Shown piece by piece: positions 7,658-16,794 of a stretch of DNA of 37,216 nucleotides (position 1 is the first letter of the stretch; each line of letters starts with the position of its first letter). The notes beneath the pieces are model-generated. The model worked only from the letters and a program-made list of their open reading frames with translations. It was not told the DNA's origin and did not search any database. The DNA lies in contig NZ_MDDS01000030.1 of assembly GCF_001721295.1 (NCBI RefSeq), positions 1 through 37,216 of the forward strand, read 5' to 3'. This DNA is from Sphingomonas turrisvirgatae (GTDB taxonomy: Bacteria > Pseudomonadota > Alphaproteobacteria > Sphingomonadales > Sphingomonadaceae). The position numbers and the translations under genes were made by a program.

Positions 7658-8371
7658 CTATTCGATTTGGGAGACGTCAATCTCCTCAGCGCCTTCCTCG
7701 ACCGAGGCTCGCCGGCTCTCCACCTGCAGGGTGGAGAAGTAGATGTCATGATCTCGCTTCAGCAGCTCCCCGGCTTGTTTCAGAACTCGCTCTCCATCGG
7801 AGCTGAAGTCTCGAACGATGATGTGGCCCGACAGCACGTTCTTGCCTGAGGCGAGGCTCCAAGCATGGACGTGGTGGACGTCGCTGACGCCGTCGATGCC
7901 TCGCAGCGCTCGGATGGTCGCATCGAGATCGAAACCTTCGGGGGTGCTTTGAAGCAGAATCCGGAGCGAGGCGCTCATGATCCGCCACGAAGCCCAGAAA
8001 AGAACAAAGCCGAATAGGATTCCGAGCAGTGGATCGATCTCCAGAAAGCCGGTGAAGCGGATCACCAGCGCCGAAATGACCACGATGAGGCTGCCGACGA
8101 ATGTCTGAAGGATGTGCCAGAAGGCACCCTTCATGTTGTGGTTGCCCTTCTGGCGCCGATATAGAAGCCAAAACGAGATCACCTCCGTCACGATCCCGCC
8201 GCTGGCGGCCAGGAGCATGGGTGTCGTCTCGAGCTCGATCGGATCCTGAAGGCGCGTTGCGCCCATCCAGATGACGTAGCCCGCCATGACGAACAGGAAG
8301 ATTCCGTTGAACAGGGCTCCGAGGATTTCGGCGCGGCCCCATCCGAAGGTGTGCGTCGGTGTAGCGGCGCA
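7658..8371 (-). pseudogene. 5'-truncated cation diffusion facilitator (CDF) transporter
   Basis: The frame continues in phase upstream of any start through PTHTFGWGRAEILGALFNG, a conserved stretch before CDF helix 3, and then meets a stop at 8372-8374. The first two transmembrane helices, with the first metal-site HxxxD, are therefore missing. What remains has helices 3-6 and the cytoplasmic domain (GVSDVHHVHAWSLASG, then VLSGHIIV). In the second metal site the usual HxxxD reads HILQT, so the Asp is lost. An internal ATG at 8287 could give 209 residues, but a working exporter is unlikely. The gene shows a zinc- or cobalt-type efflux gene once belonged here. The break lies near 8363-8371. Confidence 0.8.
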
Positions 8372-8444
8372 TTACGAGCTTGCTGAGCGGTACCTGGAGC
8401 GGGTGAGCCGCTGGGGTGACGAGGAGCCTTCCCAAGGTCACTGA
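8364..8444 (+). pseudogene. C-terminal tail remnant of an unknown gene
   Basis: Immediately beyond the break in the CDF gene, a rightward frame encodes AAHYELAERYLERVSRWGDE and then EPSQGH before a stop. It looks like the helical end of a protein whose front was lost in the same rearrangement. I cannot name the family. It may also be chance coding. Confidence 0.25.
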
Positions 8445-8526
8445 GCGGGCGCCCACCACAGTATATAGCTGCCTCCCGCCTGTTTCACGGGAGCAGGGCC
8501 GTCCCATGACCTCTCTGGGATCGGCC

Positions 8527-8560
8527 AAGTCCCCGCCGCCGCCCCAAGCGGCGGGGACTT
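8527..8560. terminator. strong GC hairpin, terminator-like
   Basis: Arms AAGTCCCCGCCGC (8527-8539) and GCGGCGGGGACTT (8548-8560) pair perfectly over 13 bp with an 8-base loop. A second small stem, GGCCC TTC GGGCC (8563-8575), follows. There is no proper T-tract, so termination is only a guess. It separates the rearranged segment from the SRPBCC gene. Confidence 0.4.
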
Positions 8561-8605
8561 TCGGCCCTTCGGGCCATCAGCAGACATCGCCAATCCGGAG
8601 AAGGT

Positions 8606-9115
8606 ATGTTGCACATCAAGACGGAGGTGGACATCGCGGCTTCCCCAAACAGGGTGTGGCACGCTCTTGTCGACTTCACGCGTTATCCTGAGTGGAACCC
8701 GTTCATCGCCGTGCGGGGGACACCAGGCGCGGGGCTCGACATCGATTGGTCGTTCGGGAGCTACGGGCGCAAGCGGCTTTGGACTCCGGCTTTGATAACT
8801 GCGCACGAGGAGCCCCGCCGGCTGGCATGGGAATTCGGGGTTGGAAGACTCTTCGACTTGGAAGAGGCTTATACAGTTGAGGCGGTGCACGGCGGGACGT
8901 TGCTGCGACATTCGTTCACGTGCGGAGGCGTTATCGCAGCCTTGGGAAAGCCGCTCCTAAGGAGGAGGCTCAAAGCGGTGCTTTCCGCAGCCGACAGCGG
9001 GCTGCAGCGTCATTTGTCCGTTCCCGCGCGCGTTGCGGCCGCTTCGAAATCTCTGTCCCGCAGGTCATCCAGTCGGGCTCCATCAACGCACAGGACGCGG
9101 CGCAGGCGCCGGTGA
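8606..9115 (+). CDS. SRPBCC-family (START-like) protein with an Arg/Ser-rich tail
   Basis: This 169-residue protein begins LHIKTEVDIAASPNRVWHAL and has FTRYPEWNPFI, the opening of the SRPBCC/polyketide-cyclase-like helix-grip fold that binds hydrophobic ligands. The fold seems complete by about residue 135 (LRRRLKAVLSAADSGLQRHL). The last 30 or so residues are low-complexity Ser/Arg ending in five Arg, unlike the family, so the 3' end may be frameshifted or fused to foreign DNA. GGAGAAGGT precedes the ATG. No CueR box lies directly upstream and its link to metals is unclear. Confidence 0.72.
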   Translation: MLHIKTEVDIAASPNRVWHALVDFTRYPEWNPFIAVRGTPGAGLDIDWSFGSYGRKRLWTPALITAHEEPRRLAWEFGVGRLFDLEEAYTVEAVHGGTLLRHSFTCGGVIAALGKPLLRRRLKAVLSAADSGLQRHLSVPARVAAASKSLSRRSSSRAPSTHRTRRRRR

Positions 9116-9184
9116 CTGGCGGTAGTGGTGGGCGGTGGTTTCCGACAGCAAGCGAGATTTGCGGTCGCTGCAACAAAATAGCGC

Positions 9185-9215
9185 TTGACTTTCCAACGGT
9201 GGGAAGGACCATATG
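9185..9215 (+). promoter_or_regulatory. CueR-type promoter for the cus operon
   Basis: TTGACT (9185-9190) and CATATG (9210-9215) are 19 bp apart. The spacer TTCCAACGGTGGGAAGGAC holds the dyad TTCCAACGGTGGGAA. It is almost the same as the boxes at 7132 and 1563 and points at the 102-residue secreted protein and the CusF-CusCBA genes. About 170 bp of leader separates it from the first gene. Confidence 0.75.
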
Positions 9216-9384
9216 AGGGGGAGAAATCGCGAAAGTGGAAATCTCTTTCATGGATCTGAGTCTACAAAGGGGGAATGCTTAAGGCAGCAGATGAACGTGT
9301 CCTCGCGATGGGTGCTCGCCGATTTCGGCGGGAACATGGGGTGCGGCCTTCCTTGACGCCCAGCATATGTGTATTAGGATCGTG

Positions 9385-9693
9385 ATGAAGCTCATCGTGG
9401 CCATTCTTATAGCGCTGTCGTTCATCGGCAGCCCCGGGGCGGCGAGAGCCGCGCCGTCGGTAAGCTGTACGATGGCCGGCGCGGACGAAGGAATGGCCCC
9501 CGACCACAAGAAGATGCGCTGCTGCACGCCTGATTGTGCAACTCCTGCACCGGCAGCCGTCTTGCCGGGAGCAGATGTTGATGAGGACGCGGTAGAACCG
9601 GTTGCGCTCCTCAACCGGCAGCCGGAGCCTGGCAGCCTGCCGTCAATCATTCTGTCCACGGACGATCCTCCTCCGCGAGCTTTCTTCGCCTGA
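9385..9693 (+). CDS. small secreted Cys/Met/His-containing protein
   Basis: From the ATG at 9385 (AGGA 5 bases upstream) the frame encodes 102 residues. A signal peptide (MKLIVAILIALSFIGSPGAA, cleaved near ARA-A) is followed by CTMAGADEGMAPDHKKMRCC and TPDCATP, a cluster of four Cys, several Met and one His that could bind Cu(I). The rest is Pro-rich and acidic and ends DDPPPRAFFA. An ATG at 9367 is in frame but lacks a ribosome site and would spoil the signal peptide. It is the first gene after the cus promoter. I know no named family; a periplasmic metal-binding role is inferred. Confidence 0.7.
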   Translation: MKLIVAILIALSFIGSPGAARAAPSVSCTMAGADEGMAPDHKKMRCCTPDCATPAPAAVLPGADVDEDAVEPVALLNRQPEPGSLPSIILSTDDPPPRAFFA

Positions 9694-9840
9694 TCAGTGT
9701 CTGCGCGGCGATGCTGCGCGGGGCGAGTCGCGCATTCAGCGCTGTCTCGAAGATTAACACGTAGAGCGCGTCTCCTGCGGCCGAGCATCATGCTTGGGCC
9801 TGCCGACGCGAACTGCGTAGGACGCGAAGAAAGTACGAAC

Positions 9841-10194
9841 ATGAACATGATTATGAAGGCGGGCGTGCTCGCCACGCTTGTTACGCTTGCTGCCTGCGGC
9901 GCCGAGGACGCGAGCAGGAGCGGCACCAGCGAAAATGCTGCGACCGCTGGAGCAGCTCCGGCGGCGAGCGCCAGCGAGTCGCACTCCGGCACCGGCACCG
10001 TGAAAAGCATCTCCGGAAGCGACGTGACGATCGCCCATGAGGAGATCAAGTCGATCGGCTGGCCGGCTATGGAGATGACCTTCACGGCCGCCGATCCGGC
10101 GCTGGCGAATGGCATCAAGCCCGGTGACCGTGTGTCATTCGCTTTCACCAAGGGTGATGGCGCGACGACGCTGACGTCGATCTCAAAGCAGTGA
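9841..10194 (+). CDS. cusF: CusF-like periplasmic copper/silver-binding lipoprotein
   Basis: This 117-residue protein has a lipoprotein signal with lipobox TLAAC (Cys19), a Ser/Ala-rich linker and a C-terminal CusF barrel (residues 50-117). The CusF metal ligands are all present in AHEEIKSIGWPAMEMTF: His66, Trp74, Met77 and Met79, where the Trp caps Cu(I) by a cation-pi contact. E. coli CusF is soluble, whereas this one is probably anchored to a membrane. It should hand Cu(I)/Ag(I) to the adaptor of the CusCBA pump encoded next. The 147-bp gap before it holds no gene. ATGs at 9847 and 9853 are also possible starts. Confidence 0.9.
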   Translation: MNMIMKAGVLATLVTLAACGAEDASRSGTSENAATAGAAPAASASESHSGTGTVKSISGSDVTIAHEEIKSIGWPAMEMTFTAADPALANGIKPGDRVSFAFTKGDGATTLTSISKQ

Positions 10195-10201
10195 CGGATG
10201 A

Positions 10202-10229
10202 GGTGCGGTCGCGTCCGTGCGACCGCACC
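10202..10229. terminator. intercistronic hairpin between cusF and cusC
   Basis: GGTGCGGTCGC (10202-10212) pairs perfectly with GCGACCGCACC (10219-10229) around a 6-base loop, 8 bp after the cusF stop. There is no T-tract, so it may stabilise the cusF end of the mRNA or attenuate read-through into cusC rather than terminate fully. Confidence 0.45.
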
Positions 10230-10252
10230 CGCCTGATCCTAGGAATTCACAT

Positions 10253-11623
10253 ATGTTCAGCACCATCACGGGGCGCGGGGAGCGGGCGCACGATCAGGGC
10301 GCGCGCCTGGCTAATTGGCGAGCAAATGTTGCTCGGCATCTCACAGCGGCGAGCGTCGTGCCTCTTACCATTCTGGCGGCGCCCGCGCCTGCCTTAGCGC
10401 AGGCACATCATGCCACGGCGACGGAACAGCCCGCGACTTCTCCTGCTGCCGGACCGACGCTTAGTCTCAAGGAGGCTGCGGCACTGGCGAGTGGTGATCA
10501 GCCGACCCTGGGCGCGTTTGAGCGCGAAGCGGTAGCCTCGGAACAGGCTGCGATTGCGGCAGGCACATTGCCTGATCCGACGATCACCGCCGGAATCCAG
10601 AACTTACCGGTGACCGGGAACATGGCGTTCAACCCCACTCGCGACGACATGACAATGTACACGATCGGTGTGATGCGGGAGCAGGTTCGCCGCTCCAGAC
10701 GTCAAGCCGAGGCTGCGAGGCTCACCGCAGAGGCAGTTGTCAGTCGGACGCAGGCGAGTGCGCAGGAGCGGCACATTCAGCGGGACGTCATGGTCGCTTG
10801 GATCAACGCCGTGGAAGCACGAGCCAAACAGCGATTGTTGGACCGCCTGATCAACGATCTCGACGTCGGTCGCCAGATCATGGAAGCCGGCATTCCAACG
10901 GGATCTTCCACGCCCTCTCTTGCGCTCCAGGCGCAGGCGGAAGTCGCGCTTGCCAAGGCGATGCAAGAGGATGCGCGTGGACAGGAGGCGCGAGCCCGGG
11001 CTGAGATGGCGCGGTGGATAGGCGCTGCTGCGCAGCGCCCGCTGCCAGACACCGTTCCTGCGCTTGAAGCGCCGAAGGTCAGCCAAGCTGACCTTGCGCA
11101 GCATCCGCATGTACTCGTCGCGGAGGCCCAGGAGCGGGCGGCGCAGAGGGCTGTGGACGTCGCCAGAGCGGACCGGAAGCCCAACCTCAGCTGGTCAGTC
11201 ATGTACGGCTACCGTCCCGATTATGGCGATATGCTGTCGGCCACCGTCAGTATCCCGCTCCAGATCAACAAAAACCGATTGCAGAACCGGCGGATCGCCG
11301 AGGCTTCGGCTCGCGCTGATGCTGCTCGGCTCCGAGCGCAGGATGCGCAACGCGAGCTGAGCGGCACCTATGGCGACGCATTGGCCGACTACAAGAGCGC
11401 CGAGGCGCAGCTGTCGATCATCACCAGCCAAGCGATTCCGTCTCTTGAGGCTTCATTCGAGGCGGCAGAAGCTCGCTATGGAGCGGGTCAGGCGACTCTC
11501 GAGATGCCGCTCTTCATCGTCCGCCGGTACGTCGAAACTCACATTCAAGCGATCGAGCAGCAGGGGCGACGCGCTCGCGCGGCCGCCGAGCTCATTTACC
11601 TCACGCAGGATGTCGCGCGATGA
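10253..11623 (+). CDS. cusC: CusC-like outer-membrane efflux protein (TolC family)
   Basis: This 456-residue protein starts at the ATG at 10253 (AGGA 8 bases upstream) with an extended N-terminus and a signal peptide ending near PALAQA. It then shows the paired alpha-helical repeats of outer-membrane efflux proteins (TLSLKEAAALASGDQPTL; AQAEVALAKAMQEDARGQEA; and in the second half SWSVMYGYRPDYGDMLSATV and LPLFIVRRYVETHIQAIEQQ-like helices). It forms the outer-membrane duct of the Cus tripartite pump. There is no obvious Cys after the signal, so it is not clearly a lipoprotein, unlike E. coli CusC. Its stop overlaps the cusB start by 4 bp. Confidence 0.88.
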   Translation: MFSTITGRGERAHDQGARLANWRANVARHLTAASVVPLTILAAPAPALAQAHHATATEQPATSPAAGPTLSLKEAAALASGDQPTLGAFEREAVASEQAAIAAGTLPDPTITAGIQNLPVTGNMAFNPTRDDMTMYTIGVMREQVRRSRRQAEAARLTAEAVVSRTQASAQERHIQRDVMVAWINAVEARAKQRLLDRLINDLDVGRQIMEAGIPTGSSTPSLALQAQAEVALAKAMQEDARGQEARARAEMARWIGAAAQRPLPDTVPALEAPKVSQADLAQHPHVLVAEAQERAAQRAVDVARADRKPNLSWSVMYGYRPDYGDMLSATVSIPLQINKNRLQNRRIAEASARADAARLRAQDAQRELSGTYGDALADYKSAEAQLSIITSQAIPSLEASFEAAEARYGAGQATLEMPLFIVRRYVETHIQAIEQQGRRARAAAELIYLTQDVAR

Positions 11624-13176
11624 CCATCAAGGAAAGACTGCTCGTTGTCCGCACGGGGCTGGGAACATCCAGGAACAGAAAAATCCTGGCTGGCAGTGTC
11701 GCGCTTGCGCTCGCTGGGGCGGGCGTCGGCTACGCCGTCTTGTCCGGGGATGGCAGCGCAAGAACCGGCGGCGCGAAGGACGAGCCTGTCAACGGCGTTG
11801 TGCAGGATGGCTCCGGCAAAACCGTTCTCTATTGGTTCGACCCCATGCTGCCGATGGAGCGCTACAATGCTCCTGGCAAGTCATCAATGAACATGGACCT
11901 TCAGCCGAAATATGCTGAGGAGGGCGGCGGTGCCGGCATTCAGATCTCGCCACAGGTGCAACAGAACCTCGGCGTCCGCACTGCGCGAGTGAGCTTCGAC
12001 AATCTTGCGGCGGCGATAGCCGTGGTGGGGCGCGTCGAGACTGACGAGCGCCGCATTATCGAGGTCCAGACGCTGACGCCAGGGTTCGTCGAGCAGCTCA
12101 GCGTCCGCGCTGTGGGAGAACAGGTCGGCAGAGGAACTCGGGTCGCGAGCGTCTATTCGCCGGAGCTGCTTGGCGCTCAGCATGAGTATGCCGCCCTTTT
12201 GAAGATACGCCGTTCGACGATAACGCCGGGCCTGCGCAGTGCAGCGCGCCAGAGGTTGCAGCTGCTTGGCCTGCCGGAGGCGGCCATTCGCAACCTGGAT
12301 CGGGGCGGGCGCGCTCAGCGCACGTACGGAGTGTTCGCTCCTCGGTCCGGGATCGTGACCGCAATCGGCGCGCGGCCCGGCGCACGCGTGGAGCCCGGAC
12401 AGTCGATCATCACCTTGGCGGATCTCTCGCAAGTGTGGGTTGTGGCCGAGGTTCCCGAAGTGTCGCTGGGCCAGATTCGCGTTGGACAGCCGGCGGAGAT
12501 TTCGTTTCCTGCCTATGGCGGCGAGACGGTTCAGGGCCGGATCGACTACATCTTCCCAACGCTCGATCCCGAAGCGCGTACTGCTCGAGTTCGTGTCACG
12601 CTGCCCAACCCGGGCGGCCGCCTGAAGATCGGCATGTTCGCCAACCTCACCATCGGTGGTGCGGCAACAGGCGGTCTCGTCGTGCCGTCCGAGGCCGTTA
12701 TCTCCACCGGAAGGCGCAACGTTGTCATCGTGCAGCGGAATGGCGGCTTCATTCCGGTCGAAGTTGAGCTTGGGCGCACGGTGGGCGACCGAACCGAGAT
12801 CCGCAGGGGGCTCAACCTCAACGACATTGTCGTTGTCTCTGGTCAGTTCCTGATCGACTCCGAGGCCTCACTCGCCGGCATTGTCGAGCGTCTATCGCGA
12901 GGCCAATCGCCTGCCGCGCAACAGCAGCGGCAAGACGAGCTTATCCAGGGTCGCGGAGTCGTGAAAACGGTGGACGCGGCAGGTGGCCGCATCACTCTCG
13001 CTCACGAGCCGTTGGCGGCGATCAACTGGCCGGCCATGACGATGACCTTCCCCGTGAAGGACCGTTCGCTGCTGCGCGGCCGTAAGGCTGGCGAACGAGT
13101 GATGTTCGCCTTTCAGAGGCCACAGCAGGGTCAAACGCCCGTGATCGAGCGCATCGCTCCGGAGGCGGCGCAATGA
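11620..13176 (+). CDS. cusB: CusB-like efflux adaptor with fused C-terminal CusF domain
   Basis: This 518-residue periplasmic adaptor has an N-terminal membrane anchor (about 22-41). A heavy-metal-binding YHS-like segment follows ([20 protein letters not shown], residues 70-90, then [12 protein letters not shown]). Next come the barrel-sandwich/lipoyl and beta-barrel domains ([34 protein letters not shown]). Residues 444-518 form an extra CusF domain, with ligands His462, Trp470, Met473 and Met475 in [17 protein letters not shown]. It passes metal to CusA and links it to CusC. Both junctions are 4-bp ATGA overlaps, implying coupled translation. A fused CusF domain alongside a separate CusF lipoprotein gives the pump two metal-loading modules. 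Confidence 0.93.
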   Translation: MTIKERLLVVRTGLGTSRNRKILAGSVALALAGAGVGYAVLSGDGSARTGGAKDEPVNGVVQDGSGKTVLYWFDPMLPMERYNAPGKSSMNMDLQPKYAEEGGGAGIQISPQVQQNLGVRTARVSFDNLAAAIAVVGRVETDERRIIEVQTLTPGFVEQLSVRAVGEQVGRGTRVASVYSPELLGAQHEYAALLKIRRSTITPGLRSAARQRLQLLGLPEAAIRNLDRGGRAQRTYGVFAPRSGIVTAIGARPGARVEPGQSIITLADLSQVWVVAEVPEVSLGQIRVGQPAEISFPAYGGETVQGRIDYIFPTLDPEARTARVRVTLPNPGGRLKIGMFANLTIGGAATGGLVVPSEAVISTGRRNVVIVQRNGGFIPVEVELGRTVGDRTEIRRGLNLNDIVVVSGQFLIDSEASLAGIVERLSRGQSPAAQQQRQDELIQGRGVVKTVDAAGGRITLAHEPLAAINWPAMTMTFPVKDRSLLRGRKAGERVMFAFQRPQQGQTPVIERIAPEAAQ

Positions 13177-16100
13177 TCGAGCGGATCATTCGATGGTCGG
13201 CGGCGAACCGGCTGCTCGTTCTTCTTGCGGCCGCCTTCATCACGGCTGCCGGGTTGTATACGGTGAGCCGGACTCCGCTCGATGCTATCCCCGACCTCTC
13301 CGACGTCCAGGTCATCATCCGTACGCCCTATCCAGGGCAGGCGCCCCAGATTGTGGAGGCGCAGGTTACCTACCCGATCGCGACTACGATGCTGTCGGCG
13401 CCCAAGGTGAAGGCAGTCCGCGCCTTTTCCATGTTCGGAGACTCGTTTGTCACGATCATTTTCGAGGACGGCACCGACCTATACTGGGCTCGCTCGAGAG
13501 TTCTCGAATATCTGAACCAGGCGGCAGGCCGGCTGCCGCCGGGGGTTACACCAGCACTAGGCCCTGACGCGACGGGCGTCGGCTGGGCTTATCAGTACGC
13601 GCTCGTCGACCGGACCGGTGGCAACGATCTCGGTCAGCTTCGTGCGCTGCAGGATTGGTTCCTGCGATACCAGCTCAAGGAAGTCCCCGGCGTTGCCGAG
13701 GTCGCCAGCGTTGGCGGCATGGTCCGCGCGTTCCAGGTCGAGGTCAATCCCGAGAAGCTTCAGCTATACCGAGTGTCTGTCAGCGACGTGATGGAAGCGC
13801 TGCAGACGGCAAACAACGAGACTGGCGGCTCGGTCATTGAGCGCGCGGAAGCCGAGTACATGATCCGTGTCGGTGGCTATCTGCAGAGCCTCGACGATTT
13901 CCGAAACATACCTCTGAAGGTGAGCGCCGGCGGCGTTCCGGTCACGATCGGTGACGTTGCGCGCGTCCAGATCGTTCCTGAATTCCGGCGCGGCATCGCC
14001 GAACTTAATGGCCAGGGAGAAGTCGCGGGCGGTGTGATTGTCGTTCGTGCAGGAGCCGACACGAGGTCGGTAATCGAGGCGGTCAAGGAGAAGCTCGAGG
14101 AACTCAAGACGGCTCTTCCCAAGGGCGTTGAGGTGGTGACGGTCTACGATCGGTCATCGCTCATCGAACGCGCAATCGAGAACCTTTCTCACAAGCTCGT
14201 CGAAGAGTTCATCGTCGTTGCGCTCGTGTGCGTGGTGTTCCTCTTACACCTGCGCTCGGCACTGGTGGCAATCCTGACGCTCCCCCTCGGTATCCTCGCC
14301 GCGTTCATCGTGATGTACTATCAGGGGGTTAACGCGAACATCCTTTCGCTCGGAGGTATCGCGCTGGCGATCGGCGCCATGGTCGATGCGGCTGTGGTGA
14401 TGATCGAGAATGCTCACAAGAAGCTCGAGCACGCTGAGCACGAGCATGGGGGCATGACCGAGGAGTTGCGCAAGCGAACGCTGGTGGACGCGGCCGTTGA
14501 GGTCGGGCCGGCGCTGTTCTTTTCCCTCTTGATCATCACGCTCTCGTTCCTGCCGGTCTTCTCCCTGGAGGCTCAGGAGGGCAGGCTCTTCACGCCTCTT
14601 GCGCTCACCAAGACTTACTCAATGGCGGCGGCCGCTGGGCTCTCCGTCACGCTCATCCCGGTCCTGATGATCATGTTCATCAAAGGCAAGATTCGCCCCG
14701 AAGAGAAGAACCCAATCAATCGCTGGCTGATCGCGGCGTACAGGCCCGCCCTTGTCTGGGTCATGAAGTGGCCCAAGCTCGTCCTTGGTCTTGCTATCGG
14801 GGCGCTTCTTCTGACGGCGTGGCCGCTTTCTCGCCTTGGCGGGGAGTTCATGCCCGCGCTGGCGGAGGGCGACCTACTCTACATGCCGACGGCGCTTCCA
14901 GGCCTGTCTGCGTCCAAAGCCTCTGAGCTCCTTCAGATCACAAGCCGCATGATCAAGACGGTCCCGGAGGTGAAGACGGTGTTCGGCAAGGCGGGCCGCG
15001 CTGAGACCGCAACCGACCCTGCGCCGATCGAAATGTTCGAAACGGTTATCCAGCTCAAGCCTCAGAGCGAGTGGCGTGAAGGGATGACGATGGAGAAGTT
15101 GATCGCCGAGCTCGATTCACGCGTGAAGGTGCCTGGCCTGGCCAATGTCTTCGTGCCGCCGATCCGGAACAGGATCGACATGCTCGCGACGGGCATCAAG
15201 AGCCCCGTTGGGGTGAAGGTGAGCGGAGCTGATCTCGCCACGCTTGATCGGCTCGGAGCCAAAATCGCGCAGGTGGTGAAGACCGTTCCCGGCACGACTT
15301 CTGCTATCTCGGATCGGATACTCGGCGGCCGCTACATCGACATCAAGGTCGATCGCCTGGCCGCTGCTCGATACGGGCTGTCCATTGAGGATGTGCAGAA
15401 CACGGCTGCTGGTGCCGTTGGCGGCATGTCGGTGGATGAGAAGATCGAGGGGCTTGCTCGCTTCCCGATCAACGTGCGCTTCCCGCGCGAGATGCGCGGC
15501 AGCGTCGAGGCTCTGCGCAGTCTGCCGATTGTCGCTCCGACGGGCGGAATTGTGCCGCTGGGTGCCGTGGCAAGCGTGCAGATCGCTGACGGTCCGGTGA
15601 TGGTGAAGAGCGAGAACGCGCGGCCCTCCGCATGGGTCTACATCGACGTTCGCGACCGCGACATCGTCGGGTTCGTCAACGAGGCGCGCCTGAAGGTCGC
15701 ACGCGAGGTGCCGATGCCTCCGGGCTATTCGATCACTTGGTCGGGGCAGTTCGAATATGCGGAGCGGGCTTCAAAGAAGTTGGCCGTGATCGTGCCGCTG
15801 ACCATCGGCGTGATCTTCCTGCTCCTGTACCTCGCGTTCAAGCGAGTGCGTGAGCCGCTGATCGTCCTCCTCGCGCTTCCGTTCGCGCTCATTGGCGGAG
15901 TCTGGCTCATCTACCTGATGGGTCACGCGATCTCCGTGGCAACGGCGGTTGGCTTCATCGCTCTTGCGGGGCTTGCTGCGGAGTTCGGCGTCATCATGCT
16001 GGTCTACCTCGACAAGGCGATCGAGGAGCGGATTGAAGCCGGCAAGTTCTCGAAAACCGAGGATCTCGAGGATGCGCTGATGGAAGGCGCGGTCTTGCGG

Positions 16101-16355
16101 GTGAGGCCGAAGGCGATGACGGCTGCGGTCATCCTCGCTGGTCTTTTTCCGCTGCTCATCGGCGAGGGCACCGGCTCTGAGATCATGCAGCGTCTGGCGG
16201 CTCCGTTGGTGGGCGGCATGATCACGGCCCCTCTCCTGTCCCTCTTCGTCCTCCCGGCAGTCTACAAGCTCCTCGGCGTGAAGCAGTTCATGCGTGAAGC
16301 CGTGGATCAAAAGCAGCCCGACGTTGCGTCGGCTGCCAAGCCGCAGATGACATAG
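13173..16355 (+). CDS. cusA: CusA-like Cu(I)/Ag(I) RND efflux pump
   Basis: This is a full-length (1060-residue) HME-RND transporter. Transmembrane helix 4 carries [15 protein letters not shown] with Asp405 and Glu412, matching the proton-relay residues of E. coli CusA. The methionines that carry copper are present as Met571 (LYMPTALPG), Met621 (PIEMFETV) and Met670 (NRIDMLATG), corresponding to Met573/623/672 of E. coli CusA. This marks the monovalent copper/silver subgroup rather than CzcA. Two RND repeats with six helices each are visible. It overlaps cusB by 4 bp and should form a trimer in the inner membrane that exports metal with CusB and CusC. Confidence 0.96.
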   Translation: MIERIIRWSAANRLLVLLAAAFITAAGLYTVSRTPLDAIPDLSDVQVIIRTPYPGQAPQIVEAQVTYPIATTMLSAPKVKAVRAFSMFGDSFVTIIFEDGTDLYWARSRVLEYLNQAAGRLPPGVTPALGPDATGVGWAYQYALVDRTGGNDLGQLRALQDWFLRYQLKEVPGVAEVASVGGMVRAFQVEVNPEKLQLYRVSVSDVMEALQTANNETGGSVIERAEAEYMIRVGGYLQSLDDFRNIPLKVSAGGVPVTIGDVARVQIVPEFRRGIAELNGQGEVAGGVIVVRAGADTRSVIEAVKEKLEELKTALPKGVEVVTVYDRSSLIERAIENLSHKLVEEFIVVALVCVVFLLHLRSALVAILTLPLGILAAFIVMYYQGVNANILSLGGIALAIGAMVDAAVVMIENAHKKLEHAEHEHGGMTEELRKRTLVDAAVEVGPALFFSLLIITLSFLPVFSLEAQEGRLFTPLALTKTYSMAAAAGLSVTLIPVLMIMFIKGKIRPEEKNPINRWLIAAYRPALVWVMKWPKLVLGLAIGALLLTAWPLSRLGGEFMPALAEGDLLYMPTALPGLSASKASELLQITSRMIKTVPEVKTVFGKAGRAETATDPAPIEMFETVIQLKPQSEWREGMTMEKLIAELDSRVKVPGLANVFVPPIRNRIDMLATGIKSPVGVKVSGADLATLDRLGAKIAQVVKTVPGTTSAISDRILGGRYIDIKVDRLAAARYGLSIEDVQNTAAGAVGGMSVDEKIEGLARFPINVRFPREMRGSVEALRSLPIVAPTGGIVPLGAVASVQIADGPVMVKSENARPSAWVYIDVRDRDIVGFVNEARLKVAREVPMPPGYSITWSGQFEYAERASKKLAVIVPLTIGVIFLLLYLAFKRVREPLIVLLALPFALIGGVWLIYLMGHAISVATAVGFIALAGLAAEFGVIMLVYLDKAIEERIEAGKFSKTEDLEDALMEGAVLRVRPKAMTAAVILAGLFPLLIGEGTGSEIMQRLAAPLVGGMITAPLLSLFVLPAVYKLLGVKQFMREAVDQKQPDVASAAKPQMT

Positions 16356-16397
16356 CCAGCAAGCGGGAATCTCCAGCCTCGAACGTAGGAGCTGAAC

Positions 16398-16589
16398 ATG
16401 ATGATGGACTGCGGTGGAGCCGCGATGATGATCGGCATGGGAGTTGTCTGGCTCCTCGTCGTAGCCGTCCTGATCCTAGGGCTGGCAGCTCTCGTGAAAT
16501 ACCTGCAGACAACGCTGGGGGCTCGAGCTGGAGCGGCTCTGATCAAAGGAACGGGCGGAGCGGGGATCCAAGGAGTGAGACGTGAATGA
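16398..16589 (+). CDS. small single-helix membrane protein following cusA
   Basis: This 63-residue protein starts at 16398 with AGGAG 6 bases upstream. Its Met-rich N-terminus (MMMDCGGAAMMIGMG) leads into one transmembrane helix (about 15-36). A basic C-terminus follows. The Met and Cys near the periplasmic or membrane edge could touch Cu(I). It is 42 bp after cusA and overlaps the next gene by 8 bp, so it is part of the cus transcript. I do not recognise a named family; similar short membrane proteins occur near copper genes, but its function is unknown. Confidence 0.7.
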   Translation: MMMDCGGAAMMIGMGVVWLLVVAVLILGLAALVKYLQTTLGARAGAALIKGTGGAGIQGVRRE

Positions 16590-16794
16590 TAATGAGCCCG
16601 AGCTGGACGATCTGATCCTGGCCGCGTTCAAGCGGGCTTTTGCCGATGGCCGCATGGATGTCGCGGAGCATCTGCTTATCGCGCTGGAGACGGTCAGTGG
16701 CCGCCCGGCTGGCGATGAGGAAGCTGAGATCGGGCTTCGGGTCGGCGCAGCTTATGGTATGATCACGAAGCTGGGCGAGCGGCCAGAGAGATGA
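16582..16794 (+). CDS. small acidic cytoplasmic protein, unknown function
   Basis: This 70-residue, mostly helical, acidic protein (MNDNEPELDDLILAAFKRAF, then MDVAEHLLIALETV) has no signal or membrane segment and no Cys. GGAGTGAGACGTG just before the ATG supplies a ribosome site within the preceding gene. It overlaps that gene by 8 bp and the MerT-like gene by 4 bp (ATGA), which argues that it is real and translated with them. No family is recognised. Confidence 0.65.
   Translation: MNDNEPELDDLILAAFKRAFADGRMDVAEHLLIALETVSGRPAGDEEAEIGLRVGAAYGMITKLGERPER

Noticed and set aside
7746..8528. Leftward frame of 260 codons overlapping the CDF remnant
   Set aside because: It is out of frame with the CDF coding sequence, which shows the conserved helices; no protein features are seen.
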